Part shown: piece after piece, positions 1 through 9,459 of the stretch | How positions within the stretch are numbered: the first letter of the stretch is position 1 | Layout: every line of letters starts with the position of its first letter | Assembly (NCBI RefSeq): GCF_028291725.1 | Contig: NZ_JAQGNT010000085.1 | Coordinates: 1 to 64,000 of the forward strand | From: Hydrocarboniphaga sp. | GTDB lineage: Bacteria > Pseudomonadota > Gammaproteobacteria > Nevskiales > Nevskiaceae | Direction of reading: 5' to 3' | DNA: 64,000 bases | Program-made: the position numbers and the translations under genes | Notes under the pieces: model-generated | Databases searched by the model: none | What the model was told of the DNA's origin: nothing | Seen by the model: the letters and a program-made list of their open reading frames with translations, nothing else

Positions 1-60
1 TCCTGACCGCGCTTTCCCGCCGGAAGCAAGCGAGCTAACCCCACCACCGAGAAGATCGAC

Positions 61-110
61 TCAGGCTTGGTGCATCCTCCCCCCGATTCCTCAGGGTGCA
101 CCAAGCCTGA
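61..110. repeat. Inverted repeat with 14-bp arms, REP-like
   Basis: The arms TCAGGCTTGGTGCA (61-74) and TGCACCAAGCCTGA (97-110) are perfect inverse complements around a 22-nt loop. The element lies beyond the 3' end of galE. A transcript would fold into a strong hairpin, so it could act as a terminator or mRNA stabiliser. No second copy was found in the window. Confidence 0.7.
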
Positions 111-139
111 CCCATGTCCGTGCTCAGGAAATCGGGGAG

Positions 140-168
140 CACACGTCGGCAAAGGATTGCCGACCTAC
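140..168. repeat. Half copy of the GTCGGCAA...TTGCCGAC dispersed repeat
   Basis: This 29-nt stretch is identical to the right arm of the full palindromic element at 3821-3900. It lies just 3' of galE. Only one arm is present here, but the arm itself holds a short GTCGGCAA/TTGCCGAC hairpin. Confidence 0.75.
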
Positions 169-193
169 GACTCTCACGTACCGAACGCGCTGC

Positions 194-1174
194 TCAATAC
201 CGCGGCGACTGATGCCAGCCCCAGGCGGTCTTGATGATCTCGGACAGCTCAGGCATCCGTGGCTGCCAGCCGAGCACGCTGCGCGCCTTGCCGGCACCGG
301 CGACCAGCACCGGTGGATCGCCGGCACGGCGCGGCGCGAGTTCGGCCGCGATCGGGTGGCCGACCACCGCTTCGGCCGCGTGCAGCACTTCGAGCACTGA
401 AAATCCCAGACCGTTGCCGAGATTGTAGAGCTGGAACGCCGGCAGATCCTCGCGATCCAGCGCGACTGCGGCCAGCAGGTGCGCGTCGCACAGGTCGCTG
501 ACGTGGATGAAGTCACGCACGCAGTAGCCGTCGCGCGTGTCGTTGTCGTTGCCGAAAAGGCGCACGATCGGCGCCTTGCCGGCCGCGACCTTGAGGATGT
601 TCGGCAGCAGATGCGTTTCGGGTTCGTGCGCTTCGCCGATTTCACCGCTGGCGTCGGCGCCGGCCGCATTGAAGTAGCGCAGCACCACCGCGCGCAGGCC
701 GTAGCTGCGGCAGCTGTCCTCGATCATGCGTTCGGCGAACAGCTTGCTCCAGCCGTAGGTGTTGACCGGCTGCGTCGGGTGGTCTTCGTCGATGTTGCTC
801 TGGCTCGGCAGGCCGTAGACCGCGGCGGTGGAGCTGAATACCAGGCGGCTGCGGCCGTAGCGGCGCATCGCCTCGAGCAGGTTGAACACGCCGCAGACGT
901 TGTTGCCGTAGTACAGCGCCGGCTCGACCATCGATTCGGCAACCAGCGAGCGCGCCGCGAAGTGCAGCACCAGGTCGGGCGCAAAGTCGGGCAGCGCGCG
1001 GTCCAGATCCGCCGGCTGCAGCAGATCGCCCTCAAAGACTTTCAGGCCTGCGACGGCCTGGCGATGGCCGGTGGAGAAATTGTCGAATACCGCGACCTCA
1101 AAGCCGGCGCGCTGCAGCGCGCGAACCATGTGGCTGCCGATGTATCCGGCTCCGCCGATGACCAATGCTTTCAC
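194..1174 (-). CDS. galE: UDP-glucose 4-epimerase
   Basis: This cytoplasmic extended SDR interconverts UDP-glucose and UDP-galactose for the Leloir pathway and surface polysaccharide synthesis. The 326-residue protein opens with the NAD-binding motif GGAGYIGSH and carries the STAAVYG segment and the YGWSK catalytic Tyr-Lys pair, followed by the family's NAAGAD and RDFIHVSDL stretches. The start is GTG. The length is close to the usual 330-340 residues. It stands alone, divergent from the FAD-linked oxidase, with no sugar genes beside it. A related UDP-sugar epimerase activity cannot be excluded from sequence alone. Confidence 0.93.
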   Translation of the reverse strand: MKALVIGGAGYIGSHMVRALQRAGFEVAVFDNFSTGHRQAVAGLKVFEGDLLQPADLDRALPDFAPDLVLHFAARSLVAESMVEPALYYGNNVCGVFNLLEAMRRYGRSRLVFSSTAAVYGLPSQSNIDEDHPTQPVNTYGWSKLFAERMIEDSCRSYGLRAVVLRYFNAAGADASGEIGEAHEPETHLLPNILKVAAGKAPIVRLFGNDNDTRDGYCVRDFIHVSDLCDAHLLAAVALDREDLPAFQLYNLGNGLGFSVLEVLHAAEAVVGHPIAAELAPRRAGDPPVLVAGAGKARSVLGWQPRMPELSEIIKTAWGWHQSPRY

Positions 1175-1360
1175 TTGTTCTTTCCGTCTGTGCCGGAATC
1201 CGTTCCGGCGCCGCGCGCCAATCGTCCAGCGCCAATCGAGTCCTGGAAATGTGCTGCCCTAACCAGGCCGGGCAAAGCCTAGCAGCCCCACGCGGCGTTC
1301 GCCGGATGCCGGCCCGAGCCTCTAAACTATTGACATGTACTGCCGTTTTGAATGCTCGCA

Positions 1361-2914
1361 ATGAGCTTGCCGAACTATCCCGCCGCCGCGCGTCTGCAAC
1401 AGCTGCTGGGCGAGCGCTACCTTGACGAGCCGGCGCGTATCGAGCGCTACGAACTGCTCGAGCGCGGTCCGCGCGGCCACACTGCGGCCGTGCTGCTGCC
1501 GCAGACCGAGGCCGAAGTCGGCGAGATTCTGCGCATCTGCAACGAGCTGCGCACGCCGCTGGTGATCAGCGGCGGCCGCACCGGCCTGGTCGAGGCGCAG
1601 CGGCCGCTGGGCGAGCCGGTGCTGAGCCTGGAGCGCCTGAACCGCCCGCTGAGCTTCGCGCTGGCCGACGGCCGCGAGTTCGTCTGGCCCGCCGGCCTGG
1701 GCATCGACGGCGCGCGCGACGCGCTGCTGGCCTGGTGGGACGCCCTGGGCCAGCCGGCGACCGCGGGTGCCAGCATCACGGTCGAGGCGGGCCTCGCGGT
1801 CGACGCGCTGAACGATCTGCTGCGGCCGCTGCAGCTGATGTTCCCGATGGCGATGGGTTCGACTTCGTCGGCCAGCGTCGGCGCCTGCGCGGCCAATGCC
1901 TCGGCCGGCGCCAACGCGCTCTGCTACGGCACCGCCGCGCACATGAGCGAAGCGGCCTGGGGTTTCTGGGGCAAGGGAGAGCCGGCCGGTCCCTGTCATG
2001 CGGCGCCCTGGGCGGCGCCGGACCCGCAGGCGTTCGCGATCAACTCCGCGCATATCGAAGCGTCCTGGGGCCTGCTCGGCTCGCAGGGCGCGTTCGGCTT
2101 GATCACGCATCTGCGTCTGCGCACCTACGCGATCCCGGCTCAGCGCGAAGCGGCGCTGATTCCGGTGGCCGACATGGTCGGAGCGATGCGCGTGCTGGCG
2201 GCGGCGCGTCAGCGCTTCGGCGCCGATGTCGAGGAGTTCGAGTTCATCTCGCGCTCGGCGATGGTGCTGGTTCGCGAGCTGCAGGGTGAGGCCTTCCGCC
2301 TGCCGTTCGCGGCCGACGTCGACAGCCCGCTGTATCTGCTGCTGCAGATCAAGTCCGGCGATGCCGACGCCGATCTTGCCGGCTCGCTGTACGAGTTCCT
2401 GGCCGGCGACCTGGCCTTGCCCGACGAGCACATCGGCTATGCGCCGCTGCCGGCGCTGAAAAAGATCCGTCACTCGATCACCGAGGCCAGCAATGCGCGG
2501 ATGCGCGCGCTCGGCGGCGGACGCCTGAGCTTCGACACCGCGACGCCGCTGGCGGGCTTCGGTGAATACCTGGACGCGATGCGCGCCGAACTGGCGAGCG
2601 CCGCGCCCGACGCGGAGCTGGTCGCGTTTGGCCACGCCGGCGTCGGCGGCGCCCATCTGCACGTGCTCGGCACCGGCGCGCGGCCGATCAGCGCGGTCGG
2701 CAAGGCGCTGAGCGATCTGGTCATCGACGTGACGCTGGCGCACCAGGGCTCGTTCAGCGCCGAGCACGGCATCGGCTCCAAGTGGGCCGACGAATATCTG
2801 AGCCGCACGCCGCCGCAGGAACTCGCGGAGGTCAAGGCGCTGAAGCGCCGCTATGATCCGAACAACATCCTGAACCCGCGCAGCTTCGGCTTCGACCGCC
2901 TGCTCATAGCGTGA
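1361..2914 (+). CDS. FAD-linked oxidase (GlcD/D-lactate dehydrogenase type)
   Basis: This is a flavoprotein of the vanillyl-alcohol-oxidase/GlcD superfamily (517 residues), which oxidises 2-hydroxy acids with covalently or tightly bound FAD. The N-terminal PCMH-type FAD domain shows the ISGGRTGLVEAQ segment, and the C-terminal domain ends with the family signatures GHAGVGGAHLHV and FSAEHGIGSKW. The ATG at 1361 is chosen; another in-frame ATG lies 9 nt upstream at 1352. The AEC transporter follows after only 7 nt, so the two are probably co-transcribed and the transporter may move the substrate or product. The exact substrate is not evident. Confidence 0.85.
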   Translation: MSLPNYPAAARLQQLLGERYLDEPARIERYELLERGPRGHTAAVLLPQTEAEVGEILRICNELRTPLVISGGRTGLVEAQRPLGEPVLSLERLNRPLSFALADGREFVWPAGLGIDGARDALLAWWDALGQPATAGASITVEAGLAVDALNDLLRPLQLMFPMAMGSTSSASVGACAANASAGANALCYGTAAHMSEAAWGFWGKGEPAGPCHAAPWAAPDPQAFAINSAHIEASWGLLGSQGAFGLITHLRLRTYAIPAQREAALIPVADMVGAMRVLAAARQRFGADVEEFEFISRSAMVLVRELQGEAFRLPFAADVDSPLYLLLQIKSGDADADLAGSLYEFLAGDLALPDEHIGYAPLPALKKIRHSITEASNARMRALGGGRLSFDTATPLAGFGEYLDAMRAELASAAPDAELVAFGHAGVGGAHLHVLGTGARPISAVGKALSDLVIDVTLAHQGSFSAEHGIGSKWADEYLSRTPPQELAEVKALKRRYDPNNILNPRSFGFDRLLIA

Positions 2915-2921
2915 GATCGGT

Positions 2922-3824
2922 ATGAGCGAGTTCATCCTGCTGGGCCTGTGCCCGCTGCTGGGCTGGCTGGCGATGCGTTTGCAGTGGTTCCCGGACAACG
3001 CGTCGGCCGTGTTCAACGCCTGGCTGATGCGGATCGCGCTGCCCAGCGTGATCCTGATCCAGATCCCGAAGCTGCATTTCGACGCGCGCATGCTGCTGCC
3101 GGCGCTGGGCCCGTTCGTGCTGATGCTGTCGACCATCGCGCTGATGGCGGTGCTCGCCAGGCGTTACCGCTGGGACCGCGGCACCCAGGGCGCGATGACG
3201 CTGTGTTGGGGGGCGGGTAATACGTCCTTCGTCGGCTTTCCGCTGCTGCTGGCAGTGATCGGCCCTAGCGCGCTGGGCCCGGCGGTGATCGCCGACCAGG
3301 CGACGTTCTTCAACGTGACGCTGATCGGCTTGCCGGTCGCGGCCTATTTCGCCGGCCGCTCGGCGAGCCCGCTGGAGCTGGTGAAACGGGTCCTCAGCTT
3401 CGTGCCGTTCCAGGCGATGCTGCTGGCCGGCGCGCTGAAGCTGGCCGGTTTCGTCTGGCTGCCGCAGACCGAGACGGTGCTGCAGCGTCTGGCCGAAACG
3501 CTGACGCCGATCGCGCTGTTCTCCGTCGGCTTCCAGCTGCGCCTGAACGAGCTCCGGCGTCATCTGCCGCTGGTCGGCATCGGCGCGCTATGGAAGATGA
3601 TCACGCTGCCCGCGCTGATGTGGGGCGGGGCGCTGCTGATGGGGGTGCAGGGCCTGCCGATCACGGTCGGCATCCTGCAGATCGCGATGGCGCCGATGAT
3701 TACCGCCGGCATCATCGCCGAGGATCACGGCCTGAATCCGCCGGCGAGCAACGCGATGATCAGCGTCGGCATCGCGCTGTCGTTTGTGACCGTGCCGATC
3801 TGGTATTGGCTGATCGGATCGTAG
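2922..3824 (+). CDS. AEC family transporter (auxin efflux carrier type)
   Basis: This is an inner-membrane permease of 300 residues with about ten hydrophobic segments and the two-half organisation of the AEC/MdcF family, which exports or imports small organic acids. Segments WGAGNTSFVGFPLL and ITAGIIAEDHGLNP match the conserved broken helices of the family. It directly follows the FAD-linked oxidase and probably forms an operon with it. Its TAG stop (3822-3824) is contributed by the first bases of the palindromic repeat that begins at 3821, so the natural C-terminus may have been reset when the repeat arrived. Confidence 0.88.
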   Translation: MSEFILLGLCPLLGWLAMRLQWFPDNASAVFNAWLMRIALPSVILIQIPKLHFDARMLLPALGPFVLMLSTIALMAVLARRYRWDRGTQGAMTLCWGAGNTSFVGFPLLLAVIGPSALGPAVIADQATFFNVTLIGLPVAAYFAGRSASPLELVKRVLSFVPFQAMLLAGALKLAGFVWLPQTETVLQRLAETLTPIALFSVGFQLRLNELRRHLPLVGIGALWKMITLPALMWGGALLMGVQGLPITVGILQIAMAPMITAGIIAEDHGLNPPASNAMISVGIALSFVTVPIWYWLIGS

Positions 3825-3900
3825 GTCGGCAATCCTTTGCCGACGTGAGGCCTCGATTGCGCATCCGGCGGCACACGTCGGCAAAGGATTGCCGACCTAC
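3821..3900. repeat. Palindromic repeat with perfect 27-bp arms, between convergent genes
   Basis: The left arm 3821-3847 and right arm 3874-3900 are exact inverse complements around a 26-nt loop. Each arm contains GTCGGCAA and TTGCCGAC. It separates the convergent AEC transporter and rimO. Related copies are a half at 140-168, a half at 57540-57566 with one change, and a degenerate left half at 61019-61061. A REP-like bidirectional terminator is the likely role. Confidence 0.85.
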
Positions 3901-3908
3901 GGGGTGCC

Positions 3909-5288
3909 TCAATCTTCGATCGCTTCGGCGTGCAGGTCGTGCTCGTTGGACTGCAGCACCTTGGCTCTGACCATCTGCCCCGGCTTCAGCGGGAAGTCGC
4001 AGGACAGGTAGACCTTGCCGTCGATCTCCGGCGCATCGGCATACGAGCGGCCGACCAGGACACCGTCCTCGTCGATCTCGTCCACCAAAATGTCCAAGGT
4101 GCGGCCGACCATTTTCTTCAGGCGCGCCTTGCTGATCCTGGCCTGGGTTTTCATGAAGCGCTCGTAGCGTTCGGCTTTCACGTCTTCCGGCACCGGGTCC
4201 GCGAGTTCGTTCGCGGTTGCGCCTTCCACCGGTGAATACTGGAAGCAGCCGACGCGGTCGAGTTGCGCGATCTTCAGCCAGTCCAGCAGCTCCTCGAATT
4301 CTGCCTCGGTTTCACCCGGGAAGCCGACGATGAAGGTACTGCGGATCACCAGTTCCGGGCAGATCTTGCGCCAGGCCTTGATCCGCTCCAGCGTGTTCTC
4401 GGCGAAGGCCGGGCGCTTCATGCGCTTGAGCACGCTGGGCGAGCCGTGCTGGAACGGGATGTCGAGGTAGGGGAGGATTTTGCCTTCGGCCATCAGCGGG
4501 ATGATCGCGTCGACGTGGGGATACGGATACACGTAATGCAGCCGCACCCAGACGCCGAGTTCACCCAGGCCGCGGCACAGGTCGAGCATCGACGTGCGGT
4601 AATCCTGGCCGCGCCACTGCCCGCCGGCGTATTTCAGATCCGAGCCGTAGGCCGAAGTGTCCTGCGAGATCACCAGCAGCTCTTTGACGCCGGCTTTGAC
4701 CAGACGCTCGGCTTCCTTGAGCACGTCGGTGACGAGGCGCGAATCCAGGCGCCCGCGCATCGACGGGATGATGCAGAAGCTGCACTTGTGATTGCAGCCT
4801 TCGGAAATCTTCAGGTAGGCGTAGTGCTTCGGCGTCAGCTTGACGCCGACGTCGTTGGCTTTGGCGCGCTTGGCCGGCAGCAGATCGACGAACGGGTCGT
4901 GCTGATACGGCACTGCGCGGTGCACCGCGTCCATCACCGTGACGAAGTCCTGCGGACCGCTGATCGACAGCAGGTCCGGGAACCTCTCACGGATCATCCC
5001 GGACTTGGCGCCGAGGCAGCCGGTGACGATGACCTTGCCGTTCTCGTTCATCGCCTCGCCGATCGCATCCAGCGATTCGGTGACCGCGCTGTCGATGAAG
5101 CCACAGGTGTTGACGATGACCACGTCGGCGGCGTCGTAGGTCGGCGCGGTCAGGTAACCCTCGGCGCGCAGCTGGGTCAGGATGCGTTCCGAGTCGACCA
5201 GCGCCTTGGGGCAACCCAGCGAAACGAAGCCCACCTTGGGCGCGGCGGACTTGGAGCGGGGACGGCGGGGAGCGGCAACGGAGGACAT
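3909..5288 (-). CDS. rimO: Ribosomal protein uS12 methylthiotransferase RimO
   Basis: This radical-SAM enzyme methylthiolates the beta-carbon of a conserved aspartate of ribosomal protein S12. The 459-residue protein has an N-terminal UPF0004 domain ([17 protein letters not shown], then VNTCGFI) that binds one [4Fe-4S] cluster, a central radical-SAM motif [11 protein letters not shown] binding the second, and a C-terminal TRAM domain. The PKALVDSE stretch is diagnostic for RimO rather than MiaB. The first about 17 residues are a basic extension. The gene is monocistronic and converges with the AEC transporter. Confidence 0.96.
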   Translation of the reverse strand: MSSVAAPRRPRSKSAAPKVGFVSLGCPKALVDSERILTQLRAEGYLTAPTYDAADVVIVNTCGFIDSAVTESLDAIGEAMNENGKVIVTGCLGAKSGMIRERFPDLLSISGPQDFVTVMDAVHRAVPYQHDPFVDLLPAKRAKANDVGVKLTPKHYAYLKISEGCNHKCSFCIIPSMRGRLDSRLVTDVLKEAERLVKAGVKELLVISQDTSAYGSDLKYAGGQWRGQDYRTSMLDLCRGLGELGVWVRLHYVYPYPHVDAIIPLMAEGKILPYLDIPFQHGSPSVLKRMKRPAFAENTLERIKAWRKICPELVIRSTFIVGFPGETEAEFEELLDWLKIAQLDRVGCFQYSPVEGATANELADPVPEDVKAERYERFMKTQARISKARLKKMVGRTLDILVDEIDEDGVLVGRSYADAPEIDGKVYLSCDFPLKPGQMVRAKVLQSNEHDLHAEAIED

Positions 5289-5353
5289 CGGCGGGTACGC
5301 GACAGATCAAGAACCGTGCATTCTACCGAAACCGCCGCCAATCCCTGCCCGGT

Positions 5354-5436
5354 GTGTAGGTTGGGGTGAGCGCAGCGAACCCCAACATCGGCGCGAATGA
5401 ATGTTGGGGTTCGCAGCCGCTCACCCCAACCTACAC
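5354..5436. repeat. Palindromic GTAGGTTGGGGTGAGC repeat, copy 1
   Basis: The element begins GTGTAGGTTGGGGTGAGC and ends with its inverse complement, with an inner pair AACCCCAACAT and ATGTTGGGGTT, so it folds into a nested cruciform. It lies between rimO and the upstream alpha/beta hydrolase gene. Two further copies are at 7266-7343 and 61349-61427. Confidence 0.88.
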
Positions 5437-5461
5437 GGCGAGCGGCGGAAGTAGGCCCGCG

Positions 5462-6367
5462 TCAGGCCCGGGCCGCGTTCGCCGCAATCAGCTGCGACCA
5501 CCGCGGCATCAGGCTCGGCGCCAAGTCGTGGCCCATGCCCGGGATCAGCTCCAGCCGCGACGAGCGGATCATCTGGGCGCTGCGGCGGCCGCAGGCCGGG
5601 CGCAGCAGCGGGTCGGCGAGGCCGTGGATGATCTGGGTCGGCGCGATGATGCCGGGCAGCAGATCCTCGAAGCTGCCGGTCGCCAGGATCGCGTGGGTCT
5701 GGCGCAGCGTGCCGGCCGGGCGGAACGCACGGTCGAAGGCGCGGCCGGCGAGGCTGGCGCGGTATTCGGTGGGTGTCGGGTAGGCCGGGCTGCCGACGCG
5801 CTTCAGCATCGCCAGCGAGCGCCGGATCACCGCCTCGCGGGTCTTCGGCCGCGGTGTCAGGCCGGCGACATGCAGCAGCACGTCGAGCCGCGCGCCAGGC
5901 AGCTTCGGGTGGTTGGTGCTCGACATGATCGAACTCAGGCTGAGTACGCGCCGCGGGTAACGGGCCGCGACCAGCTGCGCGATCATGCCGCCCATCGATA
6001 CGCCGACGAAGTGCGCGCGATCGATGCCGAGCAGGTCGAGCACGCCGATGCTGTCGTCGGCCATGTCGTGCAGCGTGTAGTTGCTGGGGCAGGCCGCGCC
6101 GCTGCGCGTCCGCAGCCAGTCGCGCGCCAGCTTCACCGGCACGCCGCGGTTCACGTCGGCGGACAGGCCCGTGTCGCGATTGTCGAAGCGGATCAGCCGG
6201 AAGCCGCGCCGCGCCAGATCTTCGCAGAGCGCGTCGGGCCAGTGGATCAGCTGGCCGCCCAGACCCATCACCAGCATCAGCGGCTCGCCGTGTGCAGGTC
6301 CGGTGGTTTCCCAGTTGAGTTGCAGCCCATTGACGCAGGCGCTGCTCGCGGACCAGCAAAGTTTCAT
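5462..6367 (-). CDS. Alpha/beta-fold hydrolase
   Basis: This is a serine hydrolase of 301 residues. It shows the oxyanion segment GLGGQ, the nucleophile elbow GVSMGG (Ser about 124), an aspartate in HGLADPLLRP and the terminal histidine in GMGHDLAP, forming a Ser-Asp-His triad. The ATG at 6367 is preferred because upstream in-frame starts add about 44 basic, low-complexity residues that do not fit the fold. It resembles the esterase/lipase and AB-hydrolase-1 families, and no substrate can be assigned. It is transcribed toward rimO with a repeat between them. Confidence 0.85.
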   Translation of the reverse strand: MKLCWSASSACVNGLQLNWETTGPAHGEPLMLVMGLGGQLIHWPDALCEDLARRGFRLIRFDNRDTGLSADVNRGVPVKLARDWLRTRSGAACPSNYTLHDMADDSIGVLDLLGIDRAHFVGVSMGGMIAQLVAARYPRRVLSLSSIMSSTNHPKLPGARLDVLLHVAGLTPRPKTREAVIRRSLAMLKRVGSPAYPTPTEYRASLAGRAFDRAFRPAGTLRQTHAILATGSFEDLLPGIIAPTQIIHGLADPLLRPACGRRSAQMIRSSRLELIPGMGHDLAPSLMPRWSQLIAANAARA

Positions 6368-6563
6368 GACGGCTTGGTGTCGCTTCCGTGAATTTTTCGA
6401 GGCAGCGGACATTAGCAAGAATTTTTTTTGGAAGTCACCTTGCGGTGTCATACGGCGACGCGCGGTTGAGTTCGCCCGACCCATGATCAGATTCGCCAAG
6501 TGACGTTTGGCCCGCCTCTTGCGGATAGCCCTTTGCGTAACGCCACGTACTTACCAACCAGGG

Positions 6564-6791
6564 ATGGAATCAGTCATGAACATGGGATTGTTGAAGGACG
6601 ACGAAGTGCAGCAGGTGCATTCGATCATGGCGCGGCACGGCATCGAGCAGTTCGATGCGTCGGTGCGCTTCTGGGGCCGTGGCAAGTCGATTTCGGTCGA
6701 CGGCATGCTCGGAGAAAAGCATCTGACCTGCCTGCTCGACATCGCGCGAGCGCTCGGCCCGGTCACGGCTCCGGCCGCGCTCGCCTCCTAA
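6564..6791 (+). CDS. Small conserved-looking hypothetical protein
   Basis: This open frame of 75 residues from ATG 6564 has good coding character, with GC-rich third positions and no repeats. Other ATGs at 6576 and 6582 are possible starts. The protein is soluble, with no signal peptide or membrane segment. A central stretch, FWGRGKSISVDGML, is followed by a helical end rich in Ala and Leu. I do not recognise a family. It lies 28 nt upstream of the CoA-binding protein and may share its transcript. Confidence 0.6.
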   Translation: MESVMNMGLLKDDEVQQVHSIMARHGIEQFDASVRFWGRGKSISVDGMLGEKHLTCLLDIARALGPVTAPAALAS

Positions 6792-6819
6792 ACGATAGAC
6801 GCGCTTTCAACTCTTGCGG

Positions 6820-7269
6820 ATGGATTGGCGCGACCATCTGATCACCACAGCCGATGCGATCCGCCGCCTGCTAAATGCAACGCGGCGGATCGCCGTTCTG
6901 GGCATAAAGACCGAAAAGCAGGCCGGGCAGCCGGCGTTCTACGTGCCGCAATACCTGGTCGATGCGGGCCTGGACGTGGTGCCGGTGCCGGTTTACTACC
7001 CCGATGTTTCGACAATCCTTGGACGGCCGGTCTATCGCCGCCTGGTCGACGTGCCGGCGCCGATCGATCTGGTCGATATCTTCCGCAGATCGCAGGACCT
7101 CGCCGGGCATGTCGACGACATCATCGCCGCGCGGCCGAAGGCGGTATGGATGCAACTCGGAATCTTCGATGACGCCGTCGCCGAAAAACTGGCTCGCGCC
7201 GGCATCGACGTCGTGCAGAACCGCTGCCTGATGGTCGATCACCGGCAGTGGTCATCGTCGTCATCGTAG
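6820..7269 (+). CDS. CoA-binding domain protein (YccU type)
   Basis: This stand-alone CoA-binding Rossmann protein has about 149 residues. It matches the YccU/CoA_binding_2 pattern, with an initial helix, RRIAVLGIKTEKQAGQPAF, the IFRRSQDLAGHVDDI segment, and a closing VQNRCLMVDHRQW with the conserved C-L-M-V-D-H ending. These proteins bind CoA and their cellular role is unsettled. A TTG at 6814 is an alternative start. The TAG stop at 7267-7269 is part of the palindromic repeat that begins at 7266, and a few serines before it look like added sequence. Confidence 0.85.
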   Translation: MDWRDHLITTADAIRRLLNATRRIAVLGIKTEKQAGQPAFYVPQYLVDAGLDVVPVPVYYPDVSTILGRPVYRRLVDVPAPIDLVDIFRRSQDLAGHVDDIIAARPKAVWMQLGIFDDAVAEKLARAGIDVVQNRCLMVDHRQWSSSSS

Positions 7270-7343
7270 GTTGGGGTGAGCAAAGCGAACCCCAACGTCG
7301 GCGCGGACAAATGTTGGGGTTCGCTGCGCTCACCCCAACCTAC
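7266..7343. repeat. Palindromic GTAGGTTGGGGTGAGC repeat, copy 2
   Basis: This has the same architecture as the copy at 5354-5436: outer arms GTAGGTTGGGGTGAG and its inverse complement, and inner AACCCCAAC/GTTGGGGTT arms. It sits between the convergent CoA-binding gene and the CocE-type hydrolase and supplies the stop codon of the former. Confidence 0.88.
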
Positions 7344-7358
7344 GCCGCATCGGTTCGA

Positions 7359-9305
7359 TCAATTCAACGCACTCGCCGGCACCACCGGAATCACCACGCT
7401 CGACGGCATCGCGGCGTTGCTGTAGATCGTCAGCACGCCGGCCAGCGACTGCAGCAGCGTCGGCACCGGCGGCACGCCCTGCGGCAGATCGCTGGCGCCG
7501 ACCGCGACGCGCAGCTTGTGGCCCTTGGCGATCATCGCGCTGGTGGCGAAGATTTCCACCGGCACCAGCACCGGCGTGTTCGCACCGACCGCCTGCACTG
7601 ACTCCTGTGTATACGGATGCCAGGGCTGGATCGTCTGGCCGTCGAGCTTGCGGGAGCGGCTGTCGTCGACCGCGTGCAGCGAGGCGGTCTGGATGCCGTT
7701 GGTCAGCGACTTGGCGACGCCGCTGGCATCGACGTCGTCGACGCGCACCGACAGGCCGGCGTCCATCGCCGTGGTCGACATCCAGATATCGGCTTCGATC
7801 GGACCGTTGAGGTAGGTGTCCTCGGCCATCACCGGCGTTTCGTATTTGACCGACGAGCGCTCGGTGCTGTTGCTGTTGCTGAAGCACGGCAGCGGGATGT
7901 AGCCGAGGATGCCGGCGGTCCACTGCGAGGTGCTGATCGAGCACAGGCCCTCGATCGGCAGCTGCACGATCTTGTTGGCCGACTCGTCGGCGGCCGGCGC
8001 GCTCGTCGACAGCGTCTTGTCGCCGTGCAGGTACAGGCGCTGGGCGCTGGCCAGCGGATGCGGCCAGTCGCTGGCGGTGACGTAGTGCTCGTAGCCCGAA
8101 ACCCATTGCGTGACGTTGGGCAGCTTGTCGGCGCCGACGTCCAGGCCTTTCACGTACTGGTCGAACCAGCGCAGCGTGATCTGGCTCAGGGTCGGCACGC
8201 CGTCGACCGGCAGGCCCTCGCCGAGCGCCGCCTGCAGATGCGTCCATGGCCCGATCAGCAGCTTGGTCGGCGCCTGCGTCTTGATCGCCTCGTAGCTCAT
8301 CGGCTCGCTGCGCTGAAACAGATCGTGCAGACCGCCGACGACGAAGGTCGGCACCGTGATCTGGCCGTCGGTTTCCAGCGGCGAGCGCACTTTCCAGAAG
8401 TCGCCGTCGTAGGCCGTGCCGGGATCGCCGGCGAAGGCTTTCAGAGTCGTCGGTACCTGGAAGCCGGCGACCGCGCTGAGCAGATGCTGCAGCAATACCG
8501 GAACGCCGATCGCGGGATCGGTGATCGCGCTCGGGTTGGTCAGGCCGAGCACCGACACCAGGCCGAGCCAGATCGGGATGAACGTCGGGTTGACCTGGCC
8601 GCCGGTGAACACGATGTCGCGGTAGCCGTCGCCGATCGGCACGATCGGGAACGCGGCCTTGACCGCCGGATGACGCTGCGCCGCGGTGAAGATCGCGGTG
8701 ATCGCCAGGTAGGACACGCCCTGCACGCCGATGCGGCCGTCGCACCAGTCCTGCGCCGTCACCCAGTCGACCACTTCGGCATAGTCGGCCTGCTCCTGCG
8801 GGCCGAAGGCTTCCCAGGATCCCTGCGACTGGCCGGTGCCGCGCACGTCGACGGTGATGCTGGCGTAGCCATGCGTGACCAGCAGCGGGTCGGCGCCGCC
8901 GAGCGCGGACACCAGCTGGCCGCTGACGCCGTTGTAGGCGGTCTGGATCAGCACGGTCGGGTAGCGGCCGGCCGCCGCGTTGCCGTCGGCATCGGCCGGC
9001 AGTGTGATGTAAGCGGCGAGCAGGGTGCCGTCGCTCATCGTGATGTACTGCAGCGGCAGCTGCTTGGTTTTGTCATACGTCGCGGCCGGGTTGTAGTCGG
9101 TCCACACCGCGTCGGCGTTGCTGGTGATGTCGCTGCCGGTGGTGGACGTGACTTGGCGAGTGCCCAGCGTGGTCCACTCGGATTTTGAGGCCGCGATCTT
9201 TCCGCCGCTAGCGCTATCGGACCCGCCACCGCCGCCGCAGCCACTGACGGCGACCAGCAGCGAACACGCCGTAGCCAGCAGCACCTGGTTCAGGGTTTGA
9301 TTCAT
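7359..9305 (-). CDS. CocE/NonD family hydrolase, predicted lipoprotein
   Basis: This 648-residue member of the X-Pro dipeptidyl-peptidase S15/cocaine esterase family would hydrolyse esters or amides at the cell surface or in the periplasm. The N-terminus is a lipoprotein signal whose lipobox ends in SGC, followed by a glycine tract. The alpha/beta-hydrolase core shows VDVRGTGQSQG and the nucleophile segment GVQGVSYLA. The family's C-terminal jelly-roll with L-R-V-A-V-G-A-S-D-L-P follows. Family members vary widely in substrate. The gene is alone, converging with the CoA-binding gene and lying downstream of the ExbD/AgmX operon terminator. Confidence 0.87.
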   Translation of the reverse strand: MNQTLNQVLLATACSLLVAVSGCGGGGGSDSASGGKIAASKSEWTTLGTRQVTSTTGSDITSNADAVWTDYNPAATYDKTKQLPLQYITMSDGTLLAAYITLPADADGNAAAGRYPTVLIQTAYNGVSGQLVSALGGADPLLVTHGYASITVDVRGTGQSQGSWEAFGPQEQADYAEVVDWVTAQDWCDGRIGVQGVSYLAITAIFTAAQRHPAVKAAFPIVPIGDGYRDIVFTGGQVNPTFIPIWLGLVSVLGLTNPSAITDPAIGVPVLLQHLLSAVAGFQVPTTLKAFAGDPGTAYDGDFWKVRSPLETDGQITVPTFVVGGLHDLFQRSEPMSYEAIKTQAPTKLLIGPWTHLQAALGEGLPVDGVPTLSQITLRWFDQYVKGLDVGADKLPNVTQWVSGYEHYVTASDWPHPLASAQRLYLHGDKTLSTSAPAADESANKIVQLPIEGLCSISTSQWTAGILGYIPLPCFSNSNSTERSSVKYETPVMAEDTYLNGPIEADIWMSTTAMDAGLSVRVDDVDASGVAKSLTNGIQTASLHAVDDSRSRKLDGQTIQPWHPYTQESVQAVGANTPVLVPVEIFATSAMIAKGHKLRVAVGASDLPQGVPPVPTLLQSLAGVLTIYSNAAMPSSVVIPVVPASALN

Positions 9306-9459
9306 TGCATGTCTCCATTCCGCACTTTTGTTGCTTATAGCCGTGGAGGCGTACTTGCGCCTGATCCATCAGCAGCAGGACATGATGGCACGGTCATGGC
9401 CAGGCATTAGTGGCCGTAGCGCGCGGGGAGTGCTGCTTATACAGTGATCCGGATGCAGT

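Noticed and set aside
7617-9188. Long plus-strand frame opposite the CocE-type hydrolase
   Set aside because: The minus-strand gene has a lipobox, alpha/beta-hydrolase motifs and full family length; the plus frame is low complexity.
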